A DNA stretch of 64,000 nucleotides from contig NZ_WARX01000026.1 in the NCBI RefSeq assembly GCF_009720385.1, positions 1 through 64,000 of the forward strand, given 5' to 3'. The position numbers and the translations under genes were made by a program. Origin of the DNA: Catellatospora vulcania. GTDB lineage: Bacteria > Actinomycetota > Actinomycetes > Mycobacteriales > Micromonosporaceae. Under the pieces are notes generated by a model, which worked only from the letters and a program-made list of their open reading frames with translations, searched no databases and was not told the origin of the DNA. Positions 43,129 through 53,009 of the stretch are shown piece after piece (the first letter of the stretch is position 1; every line of letters starts with the position of its first letter).

Positions 43129-44622
43129 TCAACTGGCGATGATGTCGAACTTCTCCCATCCGCCGACGGCCGTGCGGTTGGCGACCAGCGCCGCCGCGCC
43201 CGCGTTCTCGGCCGCGACGTAGCGGTTGTTCGCCGTGGCCAGCAGGCTGACGCTGCCGTCGCTGTTGGCCACGACCCGGAACGTCTCCCACGCCCCGGCC
43301 GCCGTCGCGTTCGCGATCAGCGGGGCGGTGTTGTCGGCGTGTGTGAACCGGCTGTTGATCCGGGCGCGCAGCGCGATGAGGCCGCCGCCCAGGTCGACGC
43401 GGTCGAACTGCTCCCACGGGCCGACGGCGGTGCGGTTGGCGACCAGCGGGGCCGCGCCCGCGTTCTCCGCCGTCACGTACCGGCTGTTCACCCGCGCGCG
43501 CAGGCTCACCACCGACGAGGGCGCGGGCGGGTTGTAGCGGTCGACCCAGTACTTGGTGCGGGTGAGGTAGGCCGTCTCGGCCGCGGCGCCGGTGAGGCCG
43601 TACGCGCCCGAGTAGGTCTGGTAACCGTTTCCGGCGGGCGGGTTGGCGCTCGCCGGTTCGATGACCGAGCCCTCGTGCCACTCGTTGAACGAGGTGATGG
43701 ACACCCAGCTCGGCGGGCCGCCGTTGGCCGCGGACAGGACGTTGCCCCACTCGCGGTCGTAGGTCGCCCCGTTGTCGCGCCCGAGGGTGGGCGTGGTGTT
43801 GCCGGGCACCGCCCGGTCGTCGAGGTAGCCGGGCCCCACCGACGGGGCCCAGACCAGGCCGTTGGCCTTGCAGAACGCGTTGGCGTTGGCCCACCCCGGC
43901 GCGGTCGCCCCCGCGATCGCGTCGTAGGTGTACATCCCGCCGAAGCCGGCCACCTTCGAGGTGTCGGTGGTCTGCGCCAGGATGATGTTGCTGCTCCGCA
44001 GCGGCGCGATCGGGGCCCAGTCGGTGATGCGCAGGCTCTCGAACACGTAGAACGCGGGCCGGTTGCCGTGGGCCGCGTCGCGGTAGTACGCCGCGTGCGA
44101 GCCGTAGCGGCTGTTGAGGTAGTTGACGTCGGCGACGGTGGACGCCGCGGTGCGCCCGGCGTAGGGCTCCAGGTGCCAGGCGACCTTGATGCCGTGCTGG
44201 TTGGCGGCGTTGAGCACTCCCGGCACGAGGCGGTCCTCGTAGGAGTTCTGGCCCCACCAGCTGTAGACGATCACGCCGACACCGGCCTGGGCGATCCAGG
44301 CCATGTGCTGGTTGACGGCCCCGGCGTAGTCGCCGGAGTCGTACGCGCCGAGCTTCGGGTACAGGTTCGCCCCGATCGCGTTGGGCGGCGTGAACCCGCC
44401 CTGCTGCCAGTGCCGGTACGAGCCGTTCACGGTCGGGCTGCCGTACCAGGAGTAGTAGAAGATGTGCACGTTGGACGCGAGCGGCGCGGCGGCCGCCGCG
44501 GCCGCCACGGGGACGGGTGCCGCCACCGGCGGGGGCGCCGACGCCGCGGGAGAACCCGCGAGCGCCAGCGCCAGCCCGACGGCCGGCAGCAGGACGGACC
44601 AGGTCCGCCTGATGCGTTTCAT
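43129..44622 (-). CDS. Secreted GH99-like endo-alpha-mannosidase with fascin-like repeats
   Basis: 497 residues. Signal peptide about 1-30. The GH99-like domain (about 50-345) is marked by HIFYYSWYGSP, GVGVIVYSWWGQ, AWHLEPYAGRT (candidate catalytic Glu) and SFNEWHEGSVIEPA (second Glu), typical of glycoprotein endo-alpha-1,2-mannosidases/mannanases. The C-terminus has a fascin-like beta-trefoil of three repeats (RARVNSRYVTAENAGAAPL style), probably a glycan-binding module. GGAAGGG precedes the ATG. It may open fungal or yeast-type mannans. Last of the leftward row of secreted genes. Confidence 0.88.
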   Translation of the reverse strand: MKRIRRTWSVLLPAVGLALALAGSPAASAPPPVAAPVPVAAAAAAAPLASNVHIFYYSWYGSPTVNGSYRHWQQGGFTPPNAIGANLYPKLGAYDSGDYAGAVNQHMAWIAQAGVGVIVYSWWGQNSYEDRLVPGVLNAANQHGIKVAWHLEPYAGRTAASTVADVNYLNSRYGSHAAYYRDAAHGNRPAFYVFESLRITDWAPIAPLRSSNIILAQTTDTSKVAGFGGMYTYDAIAGATAPGWANANAFCKANGLVWAPSVGPGYLDDRAVPGNTTPTLGRDNGATYDREWGNVLSAANGGPPSWVSITSFNEWHEGSVIEPASANPPAGNGYQTYSGAYGLTGAAAETAYLTRTKYWVDRYNPPAPSSVVSLRARVNSRYVTAENAGAAPLVANRTAVGPWEQFDRVDLGGGLIALRARINSRFTHADNTAPLIANATAAGAWETFRVVANSDGSVSLLATANNRYVAAENAGAAALVANRTAVGGWEKFDIIAS

Positions 44623-44648
44623 GATCTTTCCCTTCCGGGGCGATCGGG

Positions 44649-47480
44649 TTACTGCGTGACCAGGTCGAACTTCTCCCACGGTCCGATGGCGGCCCGGTTG
44701 GCGATCAGCGGCTCGGCGCCGTTGTTCTCGGCGACGACGTACATGCCGTTGACCGTCGCCCGCAGGCTGATGCTGCCGTCGGAGTTGTTGACCAGCGTGA
44801 ACGTCTCCCACGACCCGGCCGAGGCCCGGTTGGCGAGCAGCGCGTTCGCGCCGCCGTTCTCCGCGCAGACGAACATGTTGTTCGCGCGGGAGCGCAGGGC
44901 GTAGTTGCCGCCGCTCAGGCTGACCAGGTCGTACAGCTGGGTGGCGCCGACCGTGGTGGAGTTGGCGATCAGCGCGGTGGTGGCGTTGGCCGCCGTCACG
45001 TACTGCGTGTTGGCCCGTGCCCGCCAGGCGACCACCGGGTTGCCCGGGGCCGACCCGGTGGTGAAGGTGAACGAGTCGACGTCGAACAGGTTGCCCGTGC
45101 CGCCCTTGAACACCAGGTAGAGCGTGGTCGTGCCGGACGGCGCGCCGGACAGGTTGGTGGTGACGTTGGTGAACGTCTCCCAGCTTCCGGTCACCGGCAC
45201 GGTGACGGTGCCGAGCAGGGTGCCCGTCGCCGAGCCGGTGCGCACCTCGATGGTGCCGCCGGCCCCCGCCGAGGAGACCCGCGCCGTGAACTGGGTCGCG
45301 TTGCCCACGATGTACGGGTTGTACGCGATCCAGTCGTTGTTCTCGATGTAGCCGGCGGTGCGCCCGCCCTCGGCCGCCGCGTGGTCGGCCGGCTGCACGC
45401 CCGAGGTCGTGCCGTAGTGCTCGCCCTGGCGCTTCTTGGGCTGCAGGGTGCGGGTGCTGCGCGAGGTCAGCCCGCCGTTGTCGGTGTAGCTGGCGTCGAT
45501 GACGCCGAAGATGTTCGCCGCGGCGTCGTGCTCGCCGTCGACCGGGATGGTGATGGTGCCCGAGCAGCCGGTCTTCGAGGTGATCTGGTGGGCGTGGCTG
45601 TCGTGGCCGAGCGAGTACGTCACTGTCACCCGGGCACAGTTGATCGTGCCGTCCTCCGGGTCGCTGACGGTGACCGTGAACGGCACCGTGTCACCGAAGT
45701 TGAACAGCTGGCCGTTGCCGGGCGTGCTCACGTTGATCGTCGGGGCGCTGTTGCCGACCGTGACGACCAGGCTCGCCGTGCCGGACAGGCCGCCGGGGTC
45801 GGTGACCTTCAGGGTCGGGGTGTACGTGCCGTTGGTGGTGTACGTCTTGGTCGGGTTGGCCGCCGTCGACGTGGTGCCGTCGCCGAACGTCCACAGGTAG
45901 CTCAGCGCCCCGCCCTCCGGGTCGGAGCTGCCCGCCGAGGAGAAGTTGATGGTCAGCGGGCTCGGGCCGGAGGTCTTGTTCGCCGAGGCGACCGCGACCG
46001 GGCTGCGGTTGCCGCCGCCGATGTACTCGATCCGGAACAGGCCCTGGTTGTTGGCGCCGGTGCCGTAGTCGAGCACGTACAGCGCCCCGTCGGGGCCGAA
46101 GGCCATGTCCATGACCTGGGTGCCGGTCCACGGGAACGCCGAGATCTCGCCGGGCGTGCCGTTGGTGTTGACCGCGATCGCCTTGATCCAGCGCCGGCCG
46201 TACTCACCGGCGAAGTAGCGCCCGTCCAGGGACTGCGGGAACTTCACCGCCGAGGTCGACGACGCGTTGAACCGGTACACCGGGCCGCCCATCGGCGACT
46301 CGGAGCCGCCGCCGAACTCCGGCGGGGTCCCGGCGTCGCCGCCGTAGCGGATCCAGCTCGGACGGGCCGCGGGCAGGGTGGCCTGGCCGGTGTTGCGGAA
46401 CGAGTTGTTGGCCGGGCCGCCGGCGCAGTTGTACTTCGCGCCGGTCGCGTTGGTGGAGAAGTTCCACTCGTTGTAGGTCTCGCTGGTGGTGTTCGTGCCG
46501 GTGCAGTACGGCCAGCCGTAGTTGCCCGCCGAGGTGATCCGGTTGAACTCGACCTGCCCGCTGGGGCCGCGGTTGGCGTCGGTGGTGCCCGAGTCCGGGC
46601 CGTAGTCGCCGAGGTAGACGACGCCGGTGGGCTTGTCGACGCTCATCCGGAACGGGTTGCGGAAGCCCATCGCGTAGATCTCGGGACGGGTGCCGGCGGT
46701 CCCGGGCGCGAACAGGTTGCCCGACGGGATGGTGTAGCTGCCGTCGGCCTGCGGCTTGATACGCAGCAGCTTGCCGCGCAGGTCGTTGGTGTTGCCCGAG
46801 GACCGCTGCGCGTCGAACTGCGGGTTGCGGTTGGTGCGCTCGTCGATCGGGCTGTAACCGGCCGACTCGAACGGGTTCGTGTCGTCGCCGGTGGTCAGGT
46901 ACAGGTTGCCCGCGGCGTCGAAGTCGATGTCGCCGCCGACGTGGCAGCACTGGCCGCGGTCGTTGTCGACCTGCAGCGTGATCCGCTCGCTGCCCACGTT
47001 GACGGTGTCGTCGGAGTTGAGCGTGAACCGGGACAGCCGCAGGTGGCCCTTCCACGGCGCGAAGTCCGCGGCGGTGCCGGTGACCGGGGCGTCTCCGCCG
47101 GGGGTGCTCAGCGGCGGCGAGTAGTACACCCAGATGTAGCGGTTGCTGGCGAAGTTCGGGTCGACCGCGATGCCCTGCAGGCCCTCCTCGTCGTGGGTGT
47201 ACACGGACAGCTTGGCCGCCTGCTTGGTGTTGCCGTTGACGTCGGTGACCCGGATCGTGCCGTCCCGGGCGGTGTGGATCACCGAGCGGTTGGGCAGCAC
47301 CGCCAGCGACATCGGCTCGCCCAGCTCGGCCGAGCCAGTGGCGAGGGAGACCTGCTGGTAGTCGGCCGCCGGGATGGGCGCGGCATGGGCGGCGGGGGCG
47401 CCCGCCACGGACACCGCGGCGCTCGCGGCGAGGGTGGCGACGGCGGTGAACCACAGCCGCCGTCTGGGGGTCCTTCTCAT
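44649..47480 (-). CDS. Secreted GSDH-like sugar dehydrogenase with PKD, CBM6 and fascin-like modules
   Basis: 943 residues. Signal peptide about 1-33. A six-bladed glucose/sorbosone-dehydrogenase (PQQ-type) domain to about 485 with EGLQGIAVDPNFASNRYIWVYYS and GDIDFDAAGNLYLTTGDDTNP, PKD domain about 490-580, an Ig-like part, a CBM6 sandwich (about 690-815), then a fascin-like trefoil (about 820-943) nearly identical to that of the GH95-like protein. Whether it oxidises sugars is unproven; ThuA/GSDH modules often travel together in secreted actinomycete proteins. An 11-bp hairpin precedes it (47504-47533). Confidence 0.9.
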   Translation of the reverse strand: MRRTPRRRLWFTAVATLAASAAVSVAGAPAAHAAPIPAADYQQVSLATGSAELGEPMSLAVLPNRSVIHTARDGTIRVTDVNGNTKQAAKLSVYTHDEEGLQGIAVDPNFASNRYIWVYYSPPLSTPGGDAPVTGTAADFAPWKGHLRLSRFTLNSDDTVNVGSERITLQVDNDRGQCCHVGGDIDFDAAGNLYLTTGDDTNPFESAGYSPIDERTNRNPQFDAQRSSGNTNDLRGKLLRIKPQADGSYTIPSGNLFAPGTAGTRPEIYAMGFRNPFRMSVDKPTGVVYLGDYGPDSGTTDANRGPSGQVEFNRITSAGNYGWPYCTGTNTTSETYNEWNFSTNATGAKYNCAGGPANNSFRNTGQATLPAARPSWIRYGGDAGTPPEFGGGSESPMGGPVYRFNASSTSAVKFPQSLDGRYFAGEYGRRWIKAIAVNTNGTPGEISAFPWTGTQVMDMAFGPDGALYVLDYGTGANNQGLFRIEYIGGGNRSPVAVASANKTSGPSPLTINFSSAGSSDPEGGALSYLWTFGDGTTSTAANPTKTYTTNGTYTPTLKVTDPGGLSGTASLVVTVGNSAPTINVSTPGNGQLFNFGDTVPFTVTVSDPEDGTINCARVTVTYSLGHDSHAHQITSKTGCSGTITIPVDGEHDAAANIFGVIDASYTDNGGLTSRSTRTLQPKKRQGEHYGTTSGVQPADHAAAEGGRTAGYIENNDWIAYNPYIVGNATQFTARVSSAGAGGTIEVRTGSATGTLLGTVTVPVTGSWETFTNVTTNLSGAPSGTTTLYLVFKGGTGNLFDVDSFTFTTGSAPGNPVVAWRARANTQYVTAANATTALIANSTTVGATQLYDLVSLSGGNYALRSRANNMFVCAENGGANALLANRASAGSWETFTLVNNSDGSISLRATVNGMYVVAENNGAEPLIANRAAIGPWEKFDLVTQ

Positions 47481-47503
47481 GGGGTTCCTTCCGGGGTGGG
47501 GTG

Positions 47504-47533
47504 CCCCGGCGCGCGGGGGCGTGCGCGCCGGGG
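47504..47533. terminator. Hairpin between ThuA and GSDH-like genes
   Basis: Stem CCCCGGCGCGC (47504-47514) / GCGCGCCGGGG (47523-47533), eight-base loop, in the 78-base gap. May partly terminate the upstream transcript. Confidence 0.5.
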
Positions 47534-47558
47534 GTGTCGCGGGGAGCGGAAGTCTTGA

Positions 47559-49676
47559 TCAACTGCCGTAGACGTCCAGCTCCCAGATCGAGTAGCCGTA
47601 CTGGGTGAGGGCGCGCTGGGTGCCGTTGACGCGCACGTAGCGGCCGGTGCCGGTGACGTTCACGTCGTCGACGCCGCCGTCACTGGTGGTGGTCGAGTGC
47701 ACGGTGGTCCAGGTGGCGTTGTCCGGCGACGTCTGGATCTGGTACGCGCGCCCGTAGGCGGCCTCCCAGCTGATCCGGACCCGGCTGATGGTCTTGCTCG
47801 CGCCGAGGTCCACCGAGATCCACTGCGGGTCGGCGTAGGCGCTGCCCCAGCGGGTGCCGGTGTTGCCGTCGACGGCGTTCGCGCCGTTGTGCGCGCTGCC
47901 GGGCTCCACGCTGGACACCGTCACCGGCCGGTTGCGCGACAGCAGGACCGGGCCGGTCCCGGCGGGGGTGCCGTAGACGTTGAAGTCCCACAGCGAGTAG
48001 CCCCACTGGGTGGCCCGCTGCGTGCCGTTCATGCGCACGTAGCGGCCGGTGCCGGTCAGGGTCACGTCGTCCACGCCGCCGTCGCCGGTGGTCGTGGAGT
48101 AGACCGTGGTCCAGGTGGCGTTGTCAGGCGAGGTCTGCAGCTGGTACGCCCGGCCGTAAGCCGTCTCCCAGTTCAGCCGGACCCGGGTCAGGTTGTACGA
48201 CTGGCCGAGGTCCACGGTGATCGACTGCGGGTCGGTGTAGAGGCTGCTCCACCGGCTGGCGGCGTTGCCGTCCACGGCGTTGGCGGCGACGTTGCCCCCG
48301 GCCTCGGTGCTGGAGGCGGTGACCGGCTTGCCCTGGGCGATGTCGGTGGCCGGCGGCTGGCTGCCGTCGGTCCTGATCCGGATGTTGCGGTAGTTGATGT
48401 CCGCGCCCGTGCCGTCGTTCTGCACGCCGACGTAGCCGTTGGCGATGGCCCGGGTGCTGGTGTAGTCGTTGATCTTCACGCCGTTGAGCCAGATCTCGAC
48501 CCGCTGGCCGTGCAGCCCGATCTCGTACGTGTTCCACTGCCCCGGCGGGTTGAGCGCCGCCGCGCGGGCGGTCGTGTTGGGCGCCTGGAAGCTGTACACG
48601 CTGCCCGTGGTGCGGCTCGGGTCGGCGTCGGTGGCGTCGATCTGGATCTCATGACCGGCGTTGACCGGCCCCCACGGGTCGTTGAGCGGGTCCGGGAAGC
48701 CGATGAACACGCCGCCGTTGTCGTCGCCCGGCATCATCCAGTCGAGCTTCAGCGAGTAGTTGGCGTAGGTGCGCACCGGGAACCACAGCAGGCCCATGCC
48801 GCCGAACGAGGTCAGCGTCTCGTTGGCCAGGGTGAACCCGCCGGGTCCGGCCATCCGCCACTGGTTGAGGCTGTTCTGGGTGCCGTCGAAGATCGCCGTG
48901 TAGCCGGTCTCCGGGCGGCAGTCGGCGGGCTTGGACCCGGCCGCGATCTGGATGCCGCCGAGCAGCATGGTGCGGAAGTTCGCGTCGGCGTAGGTCTCCT
49001 CGGTGTGGCCGAGGCCGGTGTACCAGGAGCGCCCGCCGCCGTAGCTCTGGCACCAGGTGATCGGGTGGTCGCCCATGGTGCCGCCGGTGTACGACGACTC
49101 GACCAGGCTGGCCAGCACCTTCACGTTGGCGCGGGGGTTGGCGCGGTAGTTGTACCACTCGTCGGTGCGGGTCCAGGTCGGCGGCAGGTGCGAGGTGGAG
49201 ATGTTGGACCGGTCCTCGACCCGGATGGTCGCCTGCTGGGTCGCCGGGTGCGAGGAGAAGTACGCCCCGACCAGCCCGCCGTACCAGGCCCAGTCGTATT
49301 CGGTGTCGGCCGCGGCGTGCACGCCGACGTAGCCCCCGCCCGCGGCGATGTAGCTCTGGAACGCGGCCTCCTGCGTCGCGTTGAGCACGTCGCCGGTCGT
49401 CGACAGCCAGATGACCGCCTGGTACTGGGCCAGGTTGGCGGTGGTGAACTGGTTGGCGTCCTCGGTCGCGGTGACCGTGAAGCCGTTGGCCGTGCCCAGC
49501 GCCTGGATCGCGGCGATGCCGTTGGGGATGGCGGAGTGGCGGAAGCCGGCCGTCTTGGAGAAGACCAGCACCTTGGTCAGCGGCGCGGCCTGCGCCGTGG
49601 CAGGCAGCGCCAGCGTCGCCGACCCGACCGCCAGGGCCAGGCCGGTGAGCAGGGACAGAAACCTTCTGCGCATCAT
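47559..49676 (-). CDS. Secreted ThuA/DUF1080 protein with two F5/8 type C (CBM32) domains
   Basis: 705 residues. Signal peptide about 1-31. ThuA-like domain (32-250): VLVFSKTAGFRHSAIPNGI, GGGYVGVHAAADTEYDW, GGRSWYTGLGHTEETY. Then a DUF1080/3-keto-disaccharide-hydrolase-like sandwich (255-440; LKLDWMMPGDDNGGVFIGF) and two discoidin-like domains (440-575, 577-705) that bind galactose-type or other glycans. The ATG at 49676 is followed by another at 49673, which fits AAGGAG better. Function probably in sugar recognition or oxidation with the neighbouring GSDH proteins. Confidence 0.9.
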   Translation of the reverse strand: MMRRRFLSLLTGLALAVGSATLALPATAQAAPLTKVLVFSKTAGFRHSAIPNGIAAIQALGTANGFTVTATEDANQFTTANLAQYQAVIWLSTTGDVLNATQEAAFQSYIAAGGGYVGVHAAADTEYDWAWYGGLVGAYFSSHPATQQATIRVEDRSNISTSHLPPTWTRTDEWYNYRANPRANVKVLASLVESSYTGGTMGDHPITWCQSYGGGRSWYTGLGHTEETYADANFRTMLLGGIQIAAGSKPADCRPETGYTAIFDGTQNSLNQWRMAGPGGFTLANETLTSFGGMGLLWFPVRTYANYSLKLDWMMPGDDNGGVFIGFPDPLNDPWGPVNAGHEIQIDATDADPSRTTGSVYSFQAPNTTARAAALNPPGQWNTYEIGLHGQRVEIWLNGVKINDYTSTRAIANGYVGVQNDGTGADINYRNIRIRTDGSQPPATDIAQGKPVTASSTEAGGNVAANAVDGNAASRWSSLYTDPQSITVDLGQSYNLTRVRLNWETAYGRAYQLQTSPDNATWTTVYSTTTGDGGVDDVTLTGTGRYVRMNGTQRATQWGYSLWDFNVYGTPAGTGPVLLSRNRPVTVSSVEPGSAHNGANAVDGNTGTRWGSAYADPQWISVDLGASKTISRVRISWEAAYGRAYQIQTSPDNATWTTVHSTTTSDGGVDDVNVTGTGRYVRVNGTQRALTQYGYSIWELDVYGS

Positions 49677-49692
49677 TGCTCCTTGAGGAAGG

Positions 49693-49727
49693 TGCGCCGG
49701 AGGCGACGGACGGCCGCCTCCGGCGCA
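49693..49727. terminator. Hairpin between the second GSDH and ThuA genes
   Basis: Stem TGCGCCGGAGGCG (49693-49705) / CGCCTCCGGCGCA (49715-49727), loop nine bases, directly after the GSDH2 stop and beside the ThuA ribosome site. Confidence 0.65.
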
Positions 49728-49733
49728 GGTGGG

Positions 49734-52700
49734 TCAGGACCCGTAGACGTCGAACTCCCACAGCGAGTAGCCCCACTGGGTGGCCCGCGCCGTGCCGTTG
49801 ATCCGCACGTAGCGGCCGGAGCCGGACACGGTCAGGTCGTCCACGCCGCCGTTGCCGGTGGTGGTGGACGAGACCGTGGTCCAGTTGCTGTTGTCGTTGG
49901 AGACCTGCACCTGGTAGGCGGTGGCGTACGCGGTCTCCCAGTTCAGGACCACCCGGCTGACGTTGCGGGTCGCGCCGAGGTCGACGGTGATCCACTGCGG
50001 GTCGGCGTACAGGCTGCTCCACCGGGTGGTGGTGCTGCCGTCGACCACGTTGGCGGCGACGTTCGTCCCCGCCTCGGTGCTGGACGCGGTGACCGGCCGG
50101 TTGCGCGACAGCAGGGTCGCGCCGCTCGCCGGGGTCCCGTAGACGTTCAGGTCGAACAGCGAGTAGCCGTACTGGGTCAGGCCGCGCTGGGTGCCGTAGA
50201 CGCGCACGTAGCGGCCGGTGCCGGTGACGCTGAGGTCGTCGACGCCGCCGTCGCCGGTGGCCGTCGAGAAGATCGACGTCCACGCGCTGTTGTCCGGCGA
50301 CACCTCGACCCGGTAGGCCCGGCCGAACGCGGCCTCCCAGTTGATCCGGACCCGGTTGACGTTGTACGAAGCGCCCAGGTCCACGGTGATCCACTGCGGG
50401 TCGGCGTACAGGCTGCTCCAGCGGGTGGCGGCGTTGCCGTCGACCGCGTTCGCGGCCACGTTGGCCCCGGCCTCGGTGCTGGACGCGGTCACCGGGCGGC
50501 CCTGCGCCAGGTCCTGGCCGCCGCCCGGCGGGGTGCTGCCGACACCGCTGCCGACGAACGTGTAGCTGTCCACGTCGTACAGCGCGCCGGTGCCCGTGCC
50601 GGTGAACACCAGGTACAGGTCGTGCGTGCCGTCGTCGGGCCTGGTCACCGGCGCGGTGACCTCGGTGTAGTTGTCCCAGCCGCCGGTGCCCGGCACGGTG
50701 ATCCGGGCGACCTCGGGGCCGGTCGTGGAGTCGTACCGGAAGGACAGCACGCCGCCCGCCCCGGCCGAGGAGACCCGGGCCTTGACGCTGGTGATGCCCT
50801 TCAGGCTGACGCCGTGGTGGCGTACGCTCTCGCCGTTCTGGATGTCGCCCAGGCGCTTGCCGCCCTCGGCCGCGGCCTGGTCGACCACCTTGGGACCGTT
50901 CAGGGTCACGTAGTGCTCGGCCTGCCACTGCTTGGGCCACAGGGTGAGCTGCTGCTCGCCGGTCAGCGGCACGGTGCCCGCCGCCCCGCTGTCGGTGTAG
51001 CCGCCCCGGACCACGAAGAACTGCACCGCGTCCAGGCCGGCGTGGATCGGGCCGGTGTTGAACGTGAAGCCGCAGCCGGTGCCCTGGCCCTCCTCGTGCG
51101 CATGCTCCTGGTGGCCGAGCGCCACCCGGACCACCACGTTGCCGCAGGCGATGGTGCCGTCCTGGGCGTCGGTGGACGCCGCGGTCGCGGTGACGTTGTC
51201 GCCCCAGCCGTAGATGCCGCCGTTGGGAATCGAGCCCACGGTGGTGACCGGCCGGTTGTTGCCGACCACGATGGGGATCTGGACGCTGCCGGAGCGGCCG
51301 GTGCCGTCGTTTACCGTGAGCCGGGCGCGCTTGTCGCCGACCGTGGTGTACGTGTACGACGGGTTCGCCGCGGTGGAGTCGGTGGTGCCGTTGCTGTCGA
51401 AGTCCCAGGCGTAGGTCAGCGGGTCGCCGTCGGGGTCGTTGCTGCCCGCGCTGGAGAAGGTCACCGCGAGCGGGGCGAGCCCGTTGTCCCGGTTGGCCGT
51501 GGCGACCGCGGTCGGCGAGCGCCCGCCCGCCACGTAGTTGATTTTGTACAGGCCCGCCGCGGCGTCGCCGGAGAAGTAGCCGTTGCCGTACTCGAGCAGG
51601 TAGAGCGACCCGTCGGGGCCGAACTCCATGTCGATCGGGTGCACCAACTGCATGCCGGTCACCACCGGCTCGATGATCGTCGGGTTGCCGGTGACCGGGT
51701 TGCCGTTGTCGAACTGGACCTCCTTGATCCAGTTGCGGCAGTACTCCGTGATGATCAGCTTGTTGTCGTAGTAGGCGGGCCACTTCACCGTGGAGTTCAG
51801 GTTCGGGTTGTAGTGGTAGACCTCGGCGTGGTTGGGCGAGCCGCAGCCGCCCGGGTTGTCCAGCGCGGGCCACTCGCGACTGCCGCCGTGCTGCTCCCAC
51901 ACCAGCGCGCCCTTGGTCGGCGGGAGCTGCTGCAGGCCGGTGTTGCGCGGGGAGTTGTTCACCGGGCCGGTGCTGCCGCCGCACGGGAACCAGCCGCGCG
52001 GGGCGTTGGCCGCGAAGTCCCAGTCGTTGTAGGCGGTGTTCGGGCCGCCGCAGTACGGCCAGCCGTAGTTGCCGGGGCCGGTGGCGCGGTTGTACTCGTC
52101 GTAGGCGGCGGGACCCCGGTTCGGGATCGTGGCACCGGCGTCGGGGCCGACCTCACCCCAGTACAGGGTGTTGTTCGCCTGCTTGTCGACCCAGATCCGG
52201 TACGGGTTCCGGTTGCCCATGGTGTAGATCTCGGGCCGGGTGTTGGCCGTGCCCTGGGCGAACAGGTTGCCCGCGGGGATCGTGTAGGTCCCGTTGTTCT
52301 CCGGGTGGATCCGGTTGATCTTTCCGCGCAGGTCGTTGGTGTTGCCCGAGGTGCGCTGGGCGTCATACTGCGCGTCGCGCGAGGTGCGCTCGTCGATCGG
52401 GGCCATGCCCGCCGAGTCGCCGCCGGAGTTGGTGTTGTCGCCCACCGCGAAGTACAGGTTGTTGTTGCTGTCCCAGGTCATCGAGCCCGCGGAGTGGCAG
52501 CACAGCCGCCGCTCGGTGGGCCACTCGATGAGCTTGGTCTCGCTGGCCGCGTCCAGCACGTTCGTGGACGTGTTGAAGGTGAACCGGGAGATCCGGTTGA
52601 CCAGCGGCGTGGCCACCGGCGAGTAGAACAGGTAGACCCAGCGGTTCGTGGCGAACTGCGGGTGCAGCGTGATGCCGATCAGGCCGTCCTCGAAGCGGGC

Positions 52701-53009
52701 GTCGAGCTGCAGCGTCAGCGCCACCGTCGTGGAGTTCGTGGCCGGGTTGTAGAGCCGGACCTGCCCGCCGCCGGAGCTGGTGCCCCGGTTGATGTAGAGG
52801 ACCTTGCCGTCAGGCAGCACGGACAGCTCGATCGGCTCGCCCATGGACAGCCCGCCGTCCAGCTTCACCTTCTCGAAGCTGGAGGTCGGGGGCGGCGCGG
52901 CGGCCGCCGGCGCGGGGTTCGCGACGACGTTGACGACCGCGGCCGCCACGCTCGCGAGCATCATCAGGGCCAGGCCCGCGGCCAGGCGCGGGCGGGTACT
53001 TCGAGGCAT
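49734..53009 (-). CDS. Secreted GSDH-like protein with PKD, CBM6 and two F5/8C domains
   Basis: 1091 residues, paralogous to the 943-residue protein downstream. Signal peptide about 1-38. GSDH propeller to about 520 (IGITLHPQFATNRWVYLFYS, RRLCCHSAGSMTWDSNNNLYF), PKD about 520-610, Ig-like part, CBM6 about 700-815, then F5/8C modules about 815-950 and 955-1091, which closely match those of the ThuA protein. GGAGCG before the ATG at 53009. Likely a cell-surface or secreted glycan-binding protein that might oxidise aldoses. Confidence 0.9.
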   Translation of the reverse strand: MPRSTRPRLAAGLALMMLASVAAAVVNVVANPAPAAAAPPPTSSFEKVKLDGGLSMGEPIELSVLPDGKVLYINRGTSSGGGQVRLYNPATNSTTVALTLQLDARFEDGLIGITLHPQFATNRWVYLFYSPVATPLVNRISRFTFNTSTNVLDAASETKLIEWPTERRLCCHSAGSMTWDSNNNLYFAVGDNTNSGGDSAGMAPIDERTSRDAQYDAQRTSGNTNDLRGKINRIHPENNGTYTIPAGNLFAQGTANTRPEIYTMGNRNPYRIWVDKQANNTLYWGEVGPDAGATIPNRGPAAYDEYNRATGPGNYGWPYCGGPNTAYNDWDFAANAPRGWFPCGGSTGPVNNSPRNTGLQQLPPTKGALVWEQHGGSREWPALDNPGGCGSPNHAEVYHYNPNLNSTVKWPAYYDNKLIITEYCRNWIKEVQFDNGNPVTGNPTIIEPVVTGMQLVHPIDMEFGPDGSLYLLEYGNGYFSGDAAAGLYKINYVAGGRSPTAVATANRDNGLAPLAVTFSSAGSNDPDGDPLTYAWDFDSNGTTDSTAANPSYTYTTVGDKRARLTVNDGTGRSGSVQIPIVVGNNRPVTTVGSIPNGGIYGWGDNVTATAASTDAQDGTIACGNVVVRVALGHQEHAHEEGQGTGCGFTFNTGPIHAGLDAVQFFVVRGGYTDSGAAGTVPLTGEQQLTLWPKQWQAEHYVTLNGPKVVDQAAAEGGKRLGDIQNGESVRHHGVSLKGITSVKARVSSAGAGGVLSFRYDSTTGPEVARITVPGTGGWDNYTEVTAPVTRPDDGTHDLYLVFTGTGTGALYDVDSYTFVGSGVGSTPPGGGQDLAQGRPVTASSTEAGANVAANAVDGNAATRWSSLYADPQWITVDLGASYNVNRVRINWEAAFGRAYRVEVSPDNSAWTSIFSTATGDGGVDDLSVTGTGRYVRVYGTQRGLTQYGYSLFDLNVYGTPASGATLLSRNRPVTASSTEAGTNVAANVVDGSTTTRWSSLYADPQWITVDLGATRNVSRVVLNWETAYATAYQVQVSNDNSNWTTVSSTTTGNGGVDDLTVSGSGRYVRINGTARATQWGYSLWEFDVYGS

